DNA of 64,000 bases, taken from NCBI RefSeq assembly GCF_017161565.1, contig NZ_CP066796.1, positions 558,001 to 622,000 on the forward strand, written 5' to 3'. How positions within the stretch are numbered: position 1 is the stretch's first letter; every line of letters starts with the position of its first letter. The DNA is from Erwinia amylovora. GTDB taxonomy: Bacteria > Pseudomonadota > Gammaproteobacteria > Enterobacterales > Enterobacteriaceae. A model generated the notes under the pieces. The model was not told the DNA's origin. It was given only the letters and a program-made list of their open reading frames with translations, and ran no database searches. Position numbers and translations under genes: made by a program. Positions 1 to 8,983 of this stretch are shown here, in pieces.

Positions 1-2137
1 TTATCGGGAAGTGCAGCAGATAGCCACTTTGCCGTTTGACCGCAAAGCGTTGCTCCACGCTGCTACTGGTCATATCGGCAGGCAGGTCGAGCGTATTAAT
101 TTCGTATTTTGCCGGATACCAGGCGCTGACGCGCGGCACCAGCAAATAACCTTGACTGTTGGTTTCACCCATCAGCTGATTTTCATAACTGACTTTGATA
201 TCCGGGTAATCGGTTTTGACCAGCACAAAGGCGTCGTTCACCTGGTTTGCGGCGAACAGGCTGTTGTCCATCAGGATCACCGAGCCGCTCAGATCCGCCC
301 AGCGCGTGTTGTAGCTGTCATCGCCATAGAAACCGGCCGATGCGTCCAGCTGGTTGTTGCGCCATTGCACCGAGGCTTGACGGTAATGGCCATTGATGCT
401 TTGGTTGGCCCATGCGGCATCGTAGGCCAGGCCACCATCAGATGGCATTGCTCGTGAAACCTCGACGCGCTGTGAGTTATTCCCCTGCGCATCGCGCTGC
501 ATCGTCATGCTGGCGTTGCTCAGGTTGCTGAACGGTATGACCAGCGAAAGCGCGCCTGACCAGTTGCCCGCCTGTTGGTCGCGAGTGGCGGAGAGATACA
601 GGCTGCTGTTTCCCCATAAGGTTTTACTCCACGACAGGTTCAACAGTCGGGTGCGGTCGCCGGTAGCGGGGGTAATATCTATTAACGCGGCGCCGAGGTT
701 GCCGAACCTGTCCAGCGCCAGGCTGGCACTGTATTGCGCGCTGCGGCGACTGAGCGTGGCGAAATTAAGGGTATTTGACGCCTGCTGCTCGCCATACAGG
801 GCAAGGTTAGCGAACCCGGCGGAACGGACGGTTTGTTGAAAACCCACACTGTAACGGCTGGCGCTGTACTGATAGCCCCAGTTGTACTGGTTGCCTCTCT
901 GCCCCTGCATCTGGCTTTGGCTGACAGCACCGTTGACTACCCCGAAAGATCCGATCCCCATCTGCACCCCGCCGCCGCCCAGAGCCAGCGATTTCGCTGC
1001 TTCTGCATGGCTTTCCAGCGTCAACCAGTCGTTTACGCCATAGCGGTAAGATCCGCTACTGGCCGCCTGGCCATAATCAAAGCTGTTTAATCCGTAGTTT
1101 TCACGCAGCGCACCGCCGGCAATCGAATAGTCAGAGAGGCCTTTTTTCAGCAGCGCGCTGGCCACATAAAACGGCAGGGTGGTACTGATGCGTCGCCCCA
1201 GCGCATCGGTGGTGACCACCACCGCCTCACCTGCACCGTTAACGAACGGCATATTGGTCAAGGAAAACGGTCCCGGCTGAACGCTGTTGCTGCTGTTTTT
1301 ATAACCATTAACAAACAGATCGACGGTCGAAGGCACCGCAGCCTGGCCGGCGAACGAGGGCAGGGGATAAGTGATTAAATCCGGCCGCACCGAGAAATCG
1401 CGTCCAAGCTGAATCCCGCCGAGACGTACGCTGCTGCTCCATGCCAGTGAGTCCGTGACCAGATCCCCGACGCGCAGAGTCTGGGCATTTTCTTCATTTT
1501 CGGCTGCCCACCAGGTGTCATAGCGCGTATAGCCATCCTGTTGATAGGCGGATGAACCGGAGAGCTGCTGCTGCCAGATACCGTTGCTGGCAAACTGACC
1601 GCTGCTGCCAAAAAGACGCAGCTCGTTCCAGGCGGACAGATGGGAACCACCGCCACGGTTCTGACTGGTATAGAAATCATAATTCAGCAACGCTCCGTTA
1701 CTGCTGCGCGCGGCGTAGTGCTCGCCATTGTGTGCCGCACCGCTGAATGTCTGCTCAGGTAACCAGTCGGGCGGTACGGTCAGCACGATACGCTGTCCCT
1801 GGCTGTCGTAATTCGCTTTCACCTGCTCCATAGCGGAAACATCTGTAATGGTGGAAGTGATGCGTGAACCAGGGAAGCCGACACGCAGCAGATCGCTGGC
1901 GCGGATCAGATAATGGTTGTTGTTAAACTGTACCGGGATCAGTTCGCCAGTATCGCGGCCGTTTATCGTCAGTGCCAGCGTCCAGGTTTGCTTCTCTCTT
2001 GTCGACGCAGCAGCAGGGGGCGGGGGCGGAAGCCCGTTGAAGGTTTCAGCGCAGACACCTGATGACGCCAGCCAGCTCAGTAGCCCTGTTATAGCCAGAG
2101 TACGGCGGTGTAATGTGGCAGCGCGGCGTCTCTGCAT
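1..2137 (-). CDS. csuD: Csu-type fimbrial outer-membrane usher, C-terminus beyond the window
   Basis: The reading frame starts at the ATG at 2137 and stays open to the left edge (about 712 codons), so the C-terminal part is missing. The protein has an N-terminal signal peptide followed by usher features: an early stretch reading LTINGRDTGELIPV, many aromatic/Asn-rich barrel strands, and the plug-region style PSTVDLFVNGYKNSS. The last visible residues (FAVKRQSGYLLHFPI) resemble the C-terminal region of PapC/FimD/CsuD ushers. Ushers form the outer-membrane pore through which chaperone-bound pilins are assembled. The gene lies 3 nt downstream of the chaperone gene and after two SCPU-domain subunits, which points to the archaic (Csu/sigma) class. 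A tip adhesin gene (csuE-like) would be expected just outside the window. High confidence for usher, moderate for subclass. Confidence 0.9.
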   Translation of the reverse strand, partial: MQRRRAATLHRRTLAITGLLSWLASSGVCAETFNGLPPPPPAAASTREKQTWTLALTINGRDTGELIPVQFNNNHYLIRASDLLRVGFPGSRITSTITDVSAMEQVKANYDSQGQRIVLTVPPDWLPEQTFSGAAHNGEHYAARSSNGALLNYDFYTSQNRGGGSHLSAWNELRLFGSSGQFASNGIWQQQLSGSSAYQQDGYTRYDTWWAAENEENAQTLRVGDLVTDSLAWSSSVRLGGIQLGRDFSVRPDLITYPLPSFAGQAAVPSTVDLFVNGYKNSSNSVQPGPFSLTNMPFVNGAGEAVVVTTDALGRRISTTLPFYVASALLKKGLSDYSIAGGALRENYGLNSFDYGQAASSGSYRYGVNDWLTLESHAEAAKSLALGGGGVQMGIGSFGVVNGAVSQSQMQGQRGNQYNWGYQYSASRYSVGFQQTVRSAGFANLALYGEQQASNTLNFATLSRRSAQYSASLALDRFGNLGAALIDITPATGDRTRLLNLSWSKTLWGNSSLYLSATRDQQAGNWSGALSLVIPFSNLSNASMTMQRDAQGNNSQRVEVSRAMPSDGGLAYDAAWANQSINGHYRQASVQWRNNQLDASAGFYGDDSYNTRWADLSGSVILMDNSLFAANQVNDAFVLVKTDYPDIKVSYENQLMGETNSQGYLLVPRVSAWYPAKYEINTLDLPADMTSSSVEQRFAVKRQSGYLLHFPI

Positions 2138-2140
2138 GGG

Positions 2141-2860
2141 TTACTGCACTGCGCTGCTGCGCCAGGTGATTTTAGTGCCCAGCTGTGCGCTCAGTTCCGC
2201 GCTGGCCGGTGCCTTAAACGGCAATGGGAAGGTGCGGCTGGCGTTGGCCAACACATAGCCCATCAGGCTGTCGGTGATGCTGCGACCGCCTAAAGCCACA
2301 TTGCTCAGGCGTGCATGCCCATTGCCACGATTGGTAATTTCGATCGCCTGCTGGTTCCCCTGATTCACCAGTCGCCAGCTCAGTTTTGGCTGAATGTCTT
2401 TAGCACGCAGCCCGGGGCCATAAACAAACAGCGGTACCGAGTAACGCATCTGTAGATTCAACCCGACATTATTCTCTTCCTGTGGCTGCGGAGTGGGGAT
2501 TTCATCCAGCAGCACCCGATAGGCGGCCTCTTGTCCGGCAGTGGGAGGGATCTGCTTGATTAGGCGTATCATCTGTCGCTTACCTGGCTCAATGCGTACC
2601 ATCGGCGGGCTGGCCATCACCTGTTGCTGGGTCTGGAACTGTTCCTGACCCTGGTTTTGCTGCCACTGAAAGACCCGAACCTGCATCAACGTTGTGCTGG
2701 TACCGCGATTTTCCAGCCACAGCTCGGCGGCTTTTTCATCGCTGTTGATCCTGGGATCGATAGGCCAAATCATCACCGAATTTGCTGCCCGTGTAACCTG
2801 TGAGAGCAGCATGCTCAGCGCAACCAATAACAGCCCGGGAATACGCAGTAATGCCATCAT
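2141..2860 (-). CDS. csuC: Periplasmic fimbrial chaperone (PapD/CsuC family)
   Basis: 239 residues with a signal peptide (about residues 1-25) followed by a two-domain PapD-like immunoglobulin fold. Family landmarks visible are the N-terminal SVMIWPIDPRINSDEKAAELWLENRG segment (first beta strands), the conserved RIEPGKRQMIRL motif and the VLLDEIP motif near residue 135. Chaperones of this family cap pilin subunits in the periplasm by donor-strand complementation and deliver them to the usher. It sits between the subunit genes and the usher in one minus-strand operon; the gap to the usher is 3 nt. The family is certain; the csu naming rests on the SCPU-type subunits next to it. Confidence 0.9.
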   Translation of the reverse strand: MMALLRIPGLLLVALSMLLSQVTRAANSVMIWPIDPRINSDEKAAELWLENRGTSTTLMQVRVFQWQQNQGQEQFQTQQQVMASPPMVRIEPGKRQMIRLIKQIPPTAGQEAAYRVLLDEIPTPQPQEENNVGLNLQMRYSVPLFVYGPGLRAKDIQPKLSWRLVNQGNQQAIEITNRGNGHARLSNVALGGRSITDSLMGYVLANASRTFPLPFKAPASAELSAQLGTKITWRSSAVQ

Positions 2861-2884
2861 CCTTTATTGCTCCTTGTAGCAAAA

Positions 2885-3412
2885 TCACCAGCTTAGCGTC
2901 ACCGTCAAGGTATCAGTATAACTACCGGCAGTATTGACCCCGGTCACCTGAAGATGACCGTAGACAGGTAAAATAATATTGTTCGCATTGCTGTAGCTAA
3001 GCGCCACGCTTTGGTTAACCGGAATAGCGGTCGTCAGACCGGCGTTGCTATACAGGCTGTATGCCACCCGATTAGTCCCGCCAGTCCGTTGCAGATTACG
3101 GCTGCCGCTGGCGTAGTGACTGCCACCGTTAATACTCATACTCAGCGCGGTGCCTGGGGTGCAGGCCAGCGTTATGGTGGCGTTCTGAACCAAACTGGCA
3201 TTGGCGCTGTAGGTACCAATGGCAGGCAGAGAGCCAAAATCCAGCGTGCCATATACCCCGGTATTGGTGCCGGATACCACGCAACCGTTGACGATAGCGG
3301 CGTTAACCGCAAAGGATTGGGTCGGTAACGTCCATCCGTTACTGCTGAACAGCAGCAGCAGTGGAATTAGCGGGCATATAACGCCCGCAAACGGATTAGC
3401 CCGATGTGGCAC
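2885..3412 (-). CDS. SCPU-domain (spore coat U) fimbrial subunit, CsuA/CsuB-like
   Basis: 175 residues. The start is a GTG at 3412 with a GGGGA ribosome site about 8 nt upstream. A hydrophobic signal segment covers roughly residues 10-30. The mature part has the SCPU pattern: a Cys in the first strand (NGCVVSGTN), YGTLDFGSLP, a second Cys (LACTPGTALSMSINGG), and a C-terminal YTDTLTVTLSW strand. These proteins are the minor or major pilins of Csu-type pili, secreted by the chaperone and usher encoded immediately downstream. Its exact place in the pilus (CsuA or CsuB equivalent) cannot be told from the sequence alone. Confidence 0.85.
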   Translation of the reverse strand: MPHRANPFAGVICPLIPLLLLFSSNGWTLPTQSFAVNAAIVNGCVVSGTNTGVYGTLDFGSLPAIGTYSANASLVQNATITLACTPGTALSMSINGGSHYASGSRNLQRTGGTNRVAYSLYSNAGLTTAIPVNQSVALSYSNANNIILPVYGHLQVTGVNTAGSYTDTLTVTLSW

Positions 3413-3434
3413 AATCAGTTCCCCGGGACAGTAA

Positions 3435-4001
3435 TCAGTAGTTCACGGCAACGTTAATCACATCCGTATATGTGCCTTCCGGAATCGCGGCATTGTTACC
3501 GCCACCGGTGATTTGACCGAAAATCTGGTAGTTCGATCCCAGTACCGGGTCAGAAGTCCCGTTTGCCGTCAAATTGGTATTGTTGGCAATCGGCGTGCTT
3601 GAGGAGGATGAGGGGTAAAGGGTATAGGCAATAGCCGTTGTGGAGCTGGTGGTGCTGATCAGATAGCGCGGGCTGGCGGTAACGGTACCGTATACCGTAG
3701 CAGGCGCGGTGTTACTGCCGGTAATCTGCACGTTGTAGGTGTCACCTGCACTGCAGTTAACGTAGATACCACTGCCCGCCGACCCGGACACCGAGGCGCT
3801 CAGGGTGGTGAACGTTGACGGGCTGGTACCGAAGTTCAGGCTACCAAAGTTAATACCGGTCGTCCCGACCTGTCCGTTGACCAGGCAGCTGTTAGTCAAA
3901 TTAAGGGTTGCGTTGATAGTGCCCGTGGCGGTATCAGCATAACCTGACGACATAACGCCGAGTCCAAGTCCACAGCCCAACAGGAAAAGCTTTATTTTCA
4001 T
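3435..4001 (-). CDS. SCPU-domain major pilin, CsuA/B-like
   Basis: First gene of the fimbrial operon. The ATG at 4001 is preferred over the in-frame ATG at 4007 because the AAGGA ribosome site lies 6 nt before 4001 but directly abuts 4007. The product has a signal peptide ending near SSGYA, then ATGTINATLNLTNSCLVNG (first strand with Cys), IYVNCSAGDTYNVQITGS (second Cys) and the C-terminal donor-type strand TYTDVINVAVNY. It is very rich in Ser, Thr, Gly and Asn, as expected for an exported pilin. As promoter-proximal subunit it is the likely main shaft pilin. It is followed 22 nt downstream by the second SCPU gene. Confidence 0.85.
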   Translation of the reverse strand: MKIKLFLLGCGLGLGVMSSGYADTATGTINATLNLTNSCLVNGQVGTTGINFGSLNFGTSPSTFTTLSASVSGSAGSGIYVNCSAGDTYNVQITGSNTAPATVYGTVTASPRYLISTTSSTTAIAYTLYPSSSSSTPIANNTNLTANGTSDPVLGSNYQIFGQITGGGNNAAIPEGTYTDVINVAVNY

Positions 4002-4007
4002 AATCAT

Positions 4008-4498
4008 TCCTTACCAATCAGAGTGAGAGAGTATTTTTTCCTGATGAAAACCTGTCTCTGCAATGCGCAGCAGAGCCGGTGATAAGGGCGACAATAGGAC
4101 TGGCCAAAACGTATGGTGAAGAAATCTCTGTAACCCCTGTTAACTAATTCGGCGTTATCTGAAACAAATATAGGGCTAAGAAATGATTTGTGTGAAGTGA
4201 ATTTTGGGCAAATCTCAAGCTATAAGATTATCGCTATGGATAAAAAAGTTAACCTGTTGTTTTGGAGGTTTTACTCATTTTATATCATTTTCTGATACGT
4301 CATAAAAAAGTACTCAAGATCTGTTTGAAGTTGTCAGGACAGTTTTATTTAGTTAGCTACGTTTATTAATTATAACGCTTTGTCATATTGAATGGCGGCG
4401 GTTTTTACTATTTATATTCTGACTTCAGGACCACCTGTAACTTGAAGAGCAAGAGTATATACTCTCCATCTCTCTTTATAGCAGCGAGTTACACAGTA
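4008..4498. other. Divergent intergenic region between fimbrial operon and ydcR-like gene
   Basis: An AT-rich region that must hold the fimbrial operon promoter (minus strand) and the promoter of the MocR-type regulator (plus strand). Apart from the palindrome listed at 4452-4465 I see no recognisable element. A codon-open extension of the downstream gene reaches back to 4388 but does not look like protein. Confidence 0.5.
4452..4465. promoter_or_regulatory. Perfect palindrome upstream of ydcR-like gene, candidate operator
   Basis: AGAGTATATACTCT is a perfect 14-bp palindrome ending 33 bp before the probable GTG start of the GntR/MocR regulator. MocR and GntR proteins usually bind short palindromes or repeats in their own control regions, so autoregulation is a reasonable inference. 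It has not been matched to any known site. Confidence 0.4.
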
Positions 4499-5911
4499 GT
4501 GGCAAAATATGAACAGCTGGTCGGGCAAATTCGTCAGCAAATTGAAAGCGAAATATGGTTGCCGGGGGAAAAGTTGCCCTCGCTGCGTGAACAGGTCAGG
4601 TTGAGTGGTATGAGCATGATGACGGTAATGCATGCTTATCAGGTGCTGGAAAGCCAGGGATTGATCCAGTCGCGCCCGCAGTCGGGCTATGTAGTTGCGC
4701 CTCATGCCGAATTCCTCAGCCAGCCGCTCAGTCATCAGAAGGTACAGCTGGCAGAATCAGTGGATATCAACGCTTTCATTTTCGACGTGTTGCAGGCCTG
4801 TCGCGATCCGCGCATCGTGCCGTTTGGCTCTGCGTTTCCCGACCCGGAGCTGTTTCCCCAGCGTCAGATGATGCGTGCGCTGACCACCGTTTCCCACAGT
4901 ATGAAAGCCGTTGATGCTCTGCTTAATTTGCCGCCAGGTAACGACGTTTTACGCAAAACGCTGGCACAGCGATATGCCTTGCAGGGCGTTCAGGTCGCGC
5001 CGGATGATATCGTTATCACCAATGGCGCGCTGGAGGCGCTTAACCTCTCTTTGCAGGCGCTAACCGAGCCGGGAGACTGGGTGGCGATTGAAAATCCCTC
5101 GTTTTACGGCGCGCTGCAGGCGATTGAACGGCTTAAACTGAAGTCCGTGGCGATTGCCACCGATCCGCAAACCGGTATCGATCTTGATGAGCTGGAGCGC
5201 GCGCTGGAGCGCTGGCCGATCAAAGCGCTATGGATGATGACCAATCAGCAGAACCCGGTGGGCTGTACGCTAAGCAGAGAGAAGAAGCAACGGCTGGTAG
5301 AGCTGCTGGCGCAGCGTGGCGTCTCGCTGATTGAAGATGATGTTTACAGTGAACTCTATTTCGGCAGTGAGAAGCCGTTGCCGGCAAAAGCGTTTGACTC
5401 AGGTGATACCGTTCTGCATTGCTCTTCATTTTCAAAAAATCTGGTGGCGGGATTCCGTGTCGGATGGGTAGCGGCGGGTAAACATGCCCAGCGTATTCAG
5501 CGGTTGCAATTGATGAGCACGCTGTCAACCAGTGCGCCGCTGCAGCAGGCGCTGGCAACCTATCTGAGTACGGGGAGCTACGACCGACATCTGCGGCGTT
5601 TGCGTCGGGTACTGGAACAGCGAAAGAATCTGGCGCGTCAGGCGCTGAAAAAATATCTGCCAGCCGGGGCGCGAATGAATGATTCGCACGGTGGCTACTT
5701 TTTGTGGATTGAACTGCCAAAGCAGATTAATACAACGGCGCTTTGCTACAGTGCGCTGCGCCATAATATCAGCATCGCACCGGGGAAAATGTTCTCCTCC
5801 AGCGAGCAGTACGCCAACTATTTCCGTTTTAACACCGCATGGTGGAGTGAGTCGCAGGAAACGGCGGTTGCCACGCTGGGCAGGTTGATCGCAGAGTGGC
5901 ACCAGGGTTGA
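4499..5911 (+). CDS. ydcR: MocR-type regulator (GntR helix-turn-helix fused to aminotransferase-like domain), YdcR-like
   Basis: 470 residues from the GTG at 4499. This start puts MAKYEQLVGQIRQQIESEIW at the N-terminus, matching the beginning of E. coli YdcR as I recall it, whereas the upstream ATG at 4388 adds unconserved residues. Residues 1-70 form the GntR winged helix (WLPGEKLPSLREQ, MTVMHAYQVLESQGLI). The rest is a fold-type I PLP domain, with ALEALNLSLQALTEPGDWVAIENP, the TNQQNPVG motif, IEDDVYSELYF and the PLP lysine in CSSFSKN. Such proteins are PLP-sensing transcription factors rather than enzymes in most cases. The natural target genes are not evident here. Confidence 0.85.
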   Translation: MAKYEQLVGQIRQQIESEIWLPGEKLPSLREQVRLSGMSMMTVMHAYQVLESQGLIQSRPQSGYVVAPHAEFLSQPLSHQKVQLAESVDINAFIFDVLQACRDPRIVPFGSAFPDPELFPQRQMMRALTTVSHSMKAVDALLNLPPGNDVLRKTLAQRYALQGVQVAPDDIVITNGALEALNLSLQALTEPGDWVAIENPSFYGALQAIERLKLKSVAIATDPQTGIDLDELERALERWPIKALWMMTNQQNPVGCTLSREKKQRLVELLAQRGVSLIEDDVYSELYFGSEKPLPAKAFDSGDTVLHCSSFSKNLVAGFRVGWVAAGKHAQRIQRLQLMSTLSTSAPLQQALATYLSTGSYDRHLRRLRRVLEQRKNLARQALKKYLPAGARMNDSHGGYFLWIELPKQINTTALCYSALRHNISIAPGKMFSSSEQYANYFRFNTAWWSESQETAVATLGRLIAEWHQG

Positions 5912-5965
5912 CGGTTAGCGACGGCCTTTGCTTTATTTGGCCGCCCGGCATGATAAAGCAACGCC

Positions 5966-6448
5966 TCAGACCGTGGCTGCGCGTTTCTGGCCCCAGGTCA
6001 GATGAAACACGTCGTAGAAATCCACTTCGCCCTTTAGTGACAACAGTTTATTAATGCCTTGCTTAACGTTGTCCGGCACATTGTCACTGGCAAGAATATC
6101 GGATACGGCCTGTTGAGACAGGGTACGTACGTAATACCATTCGCCATTGTAGCAAACGCGCAGGTCAAGGGTATCGATATCCTCGAAGCGATATTTGGGA
6201 TTGATATCCATCAGCATCAGTCCACTCATCAGCAGAACGAATAGGGTCGCGCCCCAGAATGCAGGCCAGCCAAGAAAGTCGGTGGTGAAAATCAGCGCAA
6301 CGGTTAACGCGTAGCAGCCATACATCGAGGCCCAGAGACCGGGATGGGTTTTAAGGAACTTAAAGCTGAAACGTGGTTTGTTGTCGCGCTGCTCCTCACG
6401 ATTTAACGTATCGATCTCGCGCAGCAGTATCTGTTTCACTTCTTCCAT
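5966..6448 (-). CDS. ylaC: YlaC family inner-membrane protein
   Basis: 160 residues closely resembling E. coli YlaC: the N-terminal NREEQRDNKPRFSFKFLKTHPGL block, two transmembrane segments (roughly residues 40-60 and 66-82), the PKYRFEDIDTLDLRVCYNGEWY block and the C-terminal KGEVDFYDVFHL motif. The function of YlaC is unknown. It ends convergently with the ydcR-like gene, with 54 nt between stops. The start has a plausible ribosome site (CCGGAGATATAC) just upstream. Identification is by recalled similarity along the whole length. Confidence 0.85.
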   Translation of the reverse strand: MEEVKQILLREIDTLNREEQRDNKPRFSFKFLKTHPGLWASMYGCYALTVALIFTTDFLGWPAFWGATLFVLLMSGLMLMDINPKYRFEDIDTLDLRVCYNGEWYYVRTLSQQAVSDILASDNVPDNVKQGINKLLSLKGEVDFYDVFHLTWGQKRAATV

Positions 6449-6644
6449 TGTATATCTCCGGTAGACATGTCGGGCAGAGTGCTATTAGACCCTGGTTTCA
6501 GTCATAACAGCAGACACAGTTTACGAGTATTAAGCTATAACAGTGACAATATGCGCCGGTGCGGCAGTAGTCAGGCTACCTCTCAGTGTGTAGACTCATC
6601 GCTTTATGCCGGAGCTGTGCGCATAAGCAACAGTGGGTGAATGA

Positions 6645-7637
6645 ATGACGTTGAACAAAATCTTGCCATTATTACTCCTCTCCTGGCTGACAGCCGCGGT
6701 TAATCCGGCCCTGGCTGTTGACTGTGGCCTGAACTTAAGCGTGGCGGAATATACCGTTTGTAACAACCCACAGTTGCTCTGGCTGGACAGACTATATAAT
6801 GATGTTTTCCATCAACGGGTCGCCGGGGACCCACAGCATGCTGCCAGGTTCGTGGCACCCCGTCAGGGATCGCCCTGGTGTACGAATACTCGCTGCCTTC
6901 GCGACGCTTATCTGAAGCAGATCGGTCAGTTATACGGTGCCGATCGTCCCTTTGACTGGGAAGGGACATGGTGGAATACCACCGCTCCCTCCGGTAACAG
7001 CGGTAACATCCTGATTAACGGCGATAACGGGCAGCTATTTCATATGGATGCCAGCGTAAGGGGCGGTGTCAACCGCGCGGTATTTGCTGGTGAAGTCCGG
7101 CGTTATGCCGGCGTTGGTTTTACCGATAAAATCATCTGGGGTGGAGACTGCGCCATCGTGCTGGTGCCATTGGCGGATGGCAGGTTGAAAGTGAGCAGTG
7201 ATAGCGCCGGCAGCTGCAGCCTGCTATTACCGGGCGAGATGGCGATCGATGGCATTTATGTCAAGAGTCAGTCCGACCCGCGACCGCCTGCAACGTTGCT
7301 AAGTATTGGCATTTTTCCCGATCGGGCGACTGACGACAAATTCCGCCAGCTGGTAGGTGCGGACTATCAGCAATATGTCGATACCGCCACGGATTTCGCC
7401 AGAGGAAAGGACCTCGACAATCTTGGAGCAACCGTGATGGTCCTGTGGGTTAAAGGTCTGGCAAATCGTAAAGCCGCGATGATCATGATCACCCCAGCGG
7501 GAAAAATCTGGGCGCTACGCCTGGAGCCAGCGCAGAAAGGCAAGGGGGTAAAGCTGCACTATGCGACAAGCGAAAGCGACAAAAAAACGCTGCCTAAAAC
7601 CCTCGCCAACTGGCAGGCGAGGTTTACCGATCGGTAA
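6645..7637 (+). CDS. Exported protein of unknown function with LprI/DUF1311-like N-terminus
   Basis: 330 residues with a clear signal peptide (residues 1-24, ending ALAVDC). Directly after it, DCGLNLSVAEYTVCNNPQLLWLDRLYNDVF resembles the Cys-pair helical hairpin of DUF1311/LprI-type lysozyme-inhibitor domains, and a further Cys pair occurs at WCTNTRCL. The remaining 250 residues are beta-rich and I do not recognise them. The likely location is the periplasm. It is convergent with the ToxS-like gene (7 nt between stops). No function can be assigned. Confidence 0.7.
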   Translation: MTLNKILPLLLLSWLTAAVNPALAVDCGLNLSVAEYTVCNNPQLLWLDRLYNDVFHQRVAGDPQHAARFVAPRQGSPWCTNTRCLRDAYLKQIGQLYGADRPFDWEGTWWNTTAPSGNSGNILINGDNGQLFHMDASVRGGVNRAVFAGEVRRYAGVGFTDKIIWGGDCAIVLVPLADGRLKVSSDSAGSCSLLLPGEMAIDGIYVKSQSDPRPPATLLSIGIFPDRATDDKFRQLVGADYQQYVDTATDFARGKDLDNLGATVMVLWVKGLANRKAAMIMITPAGKIWALRLEPAQKGKGVKLHYATSESDKKTLPKTLANWQARFTDR

Positions 7638-7644
7638 TTGCACA

Positions 7645-8103
7645 TTAATAGTAGCTATATATTTGCCCTGAGGGCGTAACGAGCAGGCGTTTGTCTTTAG
7701 AACGCACGGTGACAAAAGCGATGCCGTTACGCCCCGAATCACCGAGAATACTTTTGATCATGCGCGCCTGGTGACTTTCTGCAAAATAAACCAGTTGATA
7801 ATCAAAAGTAACGCCTCTGAAAGCCGAATTATGCTGCTGCAAATAAATTTTGAGCACAAAGCGGCTATCATTCGGGCTGGTCAGGGTCATAATCGAGGTT
7901 TTACCGTTTGAGTCAATACTGGTGTCATACACTTCTCGCTGGCGTGACAGCAGGTCGTAATAACCCAATTGCAGATCCTCCCCGGCAAATTGCGGGGTTA
8001 TCAGAGCTTCCTGCTGACCAGGCAGCTGTTTTATCAGGGCTGCCACCAGCAATGTCACCAGGGTTGCCAGCAGTAAACTAATTGACACAGTTTGCCATTT
8101 CAT
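7645..8103 (-). CDS. Small membrane-anchored periplasmic protein, ToxS/PsaF-like partner
   Basis: 152 residues with one N-terminal transmembrane segment (about residues 8-26) and a periplasmic domain of mixed beta strands. The gene overlaps the upstream ToxR-like regulator by 26 nt, so the two are translationally linked. Small membrane proteins encoded just after ToxR-type regulators (ToxS, TcpH, PsaF) stabilise or tune the regulator through the periplasm. Sequence alone does not identify a family for this one; the role is inferred from topology and gene arrangement. Confidence 0.6.
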   Translation of the reverse strand: MKWQTVSISLLLATLVTLLVAALIKQLPGQQEALITPQFAGEDLQLGYYDLLSRQREVYDTSIDSNGKTSIMTLTSPNDSRFVLKIYLQQHNSAFRGVTFDYQLVYFAESHQARMIKSILGDSGRNGIAFVTVRSKDKRLLVTPSGQIYSYY

Positions 8104-8983
8104 TCAGCTTTCTCTCACTTTCCCGGAAGATCAGAGCACTTAGCAGAGAACCGTTCATACGCCAGTTAACGATATTCATGGCCAGCTGCTTACTGTCGCA
8201 CTGGCTTTTAAGCGTCAGAGTATAATTGAGCGAAACCCCGGAGGAAAAAAAGAACACCTCCATGTGCACCTGCTGCTTTTTAAGCTTCTGGTTGAGAGAA
8301 TAAAAAGCGGGTTCCAGCTGTTTACTCAATTCAGTGGCGGCGGACGTCTTCTCGTTGCGACGATGTAATTCAAGCAGGCGAATGTTGCTGTATACCCCGG
8401 TATCCTGCTCGCGGATGTGCGTGCGGAAGAAGAGATCGTCGGGTAGCATTATCCAGATAAGCAGGGCAATTAAAACAGAGACTTGTAGGGGAACCAGCCA
8501 GTACCACAGCGGGTGAACGGATCGCCGCTGGCGATGTTCAGCTGGAGGAGCGGCAGCAGGATTGTGTGGAGCCAGCGCCACAGGCTCAGGCTCTGCATCC
8601 CTGAACGGCTCCTTCGGTGAATCGGCTTCTGCTAAATCTGTTTCTGCCTGCAGAGGGGGGACAAATTCGCAAAATTCAGCTTCAAGAATATAACCCTTCT
8701 TAGGCATGGTTCGGATAATTTTTTGCTGCTTACCATCATCCTCAAGCGCAATACGCAGCGCATGGATCGCGTTGGGCAGGCTGTTATTACCAATAACACG
8801 CCGCTCCCAGACCAGATGATTTAACTCTTCGCGCGAGACTATTTTCCCGGCATTTTCTGCCAGCACTCGTAGCAACTTAAGCTGGTACTCACCTAAACGA
8901 CGTTGTTCGCCGCTGCTTTGATGGAGCAAAGTACCGGAAGCGAAATCAACGCTCCAGTGATTAATAATACAATCTACAGTCAT
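8078..8983 (-). CDS. ToxR/CadC-like membrane-anchored winged-helix regulator
   Basis: 301 residues. Residues 1-105 form an OmpR/PhoB-type winged helix without a receiver domain (GEYQLKLLRVLAENAGKIVSREELNHLVWE, then NAIHALRIALEDDG and the IRTMPKKGYIL wing). A Pro/Glu-rich linker leads to one transmembrane helix (about residues 165-185) and a periplasmic domain of about 115 residues. This is the layout of ToxR, CadC and PsaE, which bind DNA while sitting in the inner membrane. The downstream overlapping gene is probably its partner. The target is unknown; the Csu-type pilus operon 4 kb away is one possibility only because similar pairs control fimbriae elsewhere. Confidence 0.8.
   Translation of the reverse strand: MTVDCIINHWSVDFASGTLLHQSSGEQRRLGEYQLKLLRVLAENAGKIVSREELNHLVWERRVIGNNSLPNAIHALRIALEDDGKQQKIIRTMPKKGYILEAEFCEFVPPLQAETDLAEADSPKEPFRDAEPEPVALAPHNPAAAPPAEHRQRRSVHPLWYWLVPLQVSVLIALLIWIMLPDDLFFRTHIREQDTGVYSNIRLLELHRRNEKTSAATELSKQLEPAFYSLNQKLKKQQVHMEVFFFSSGVSLNYTLTLKSQCDSKQLAMNIVNWRMNGSLLSALIFRESERKLNEMANCVN

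Noticed and set aside
8492-8512. GGAACC with CCAC nearby inside the ToxR-like gene
   Set aside because: The spacer is only 8 nt and the site is within coding sequence.
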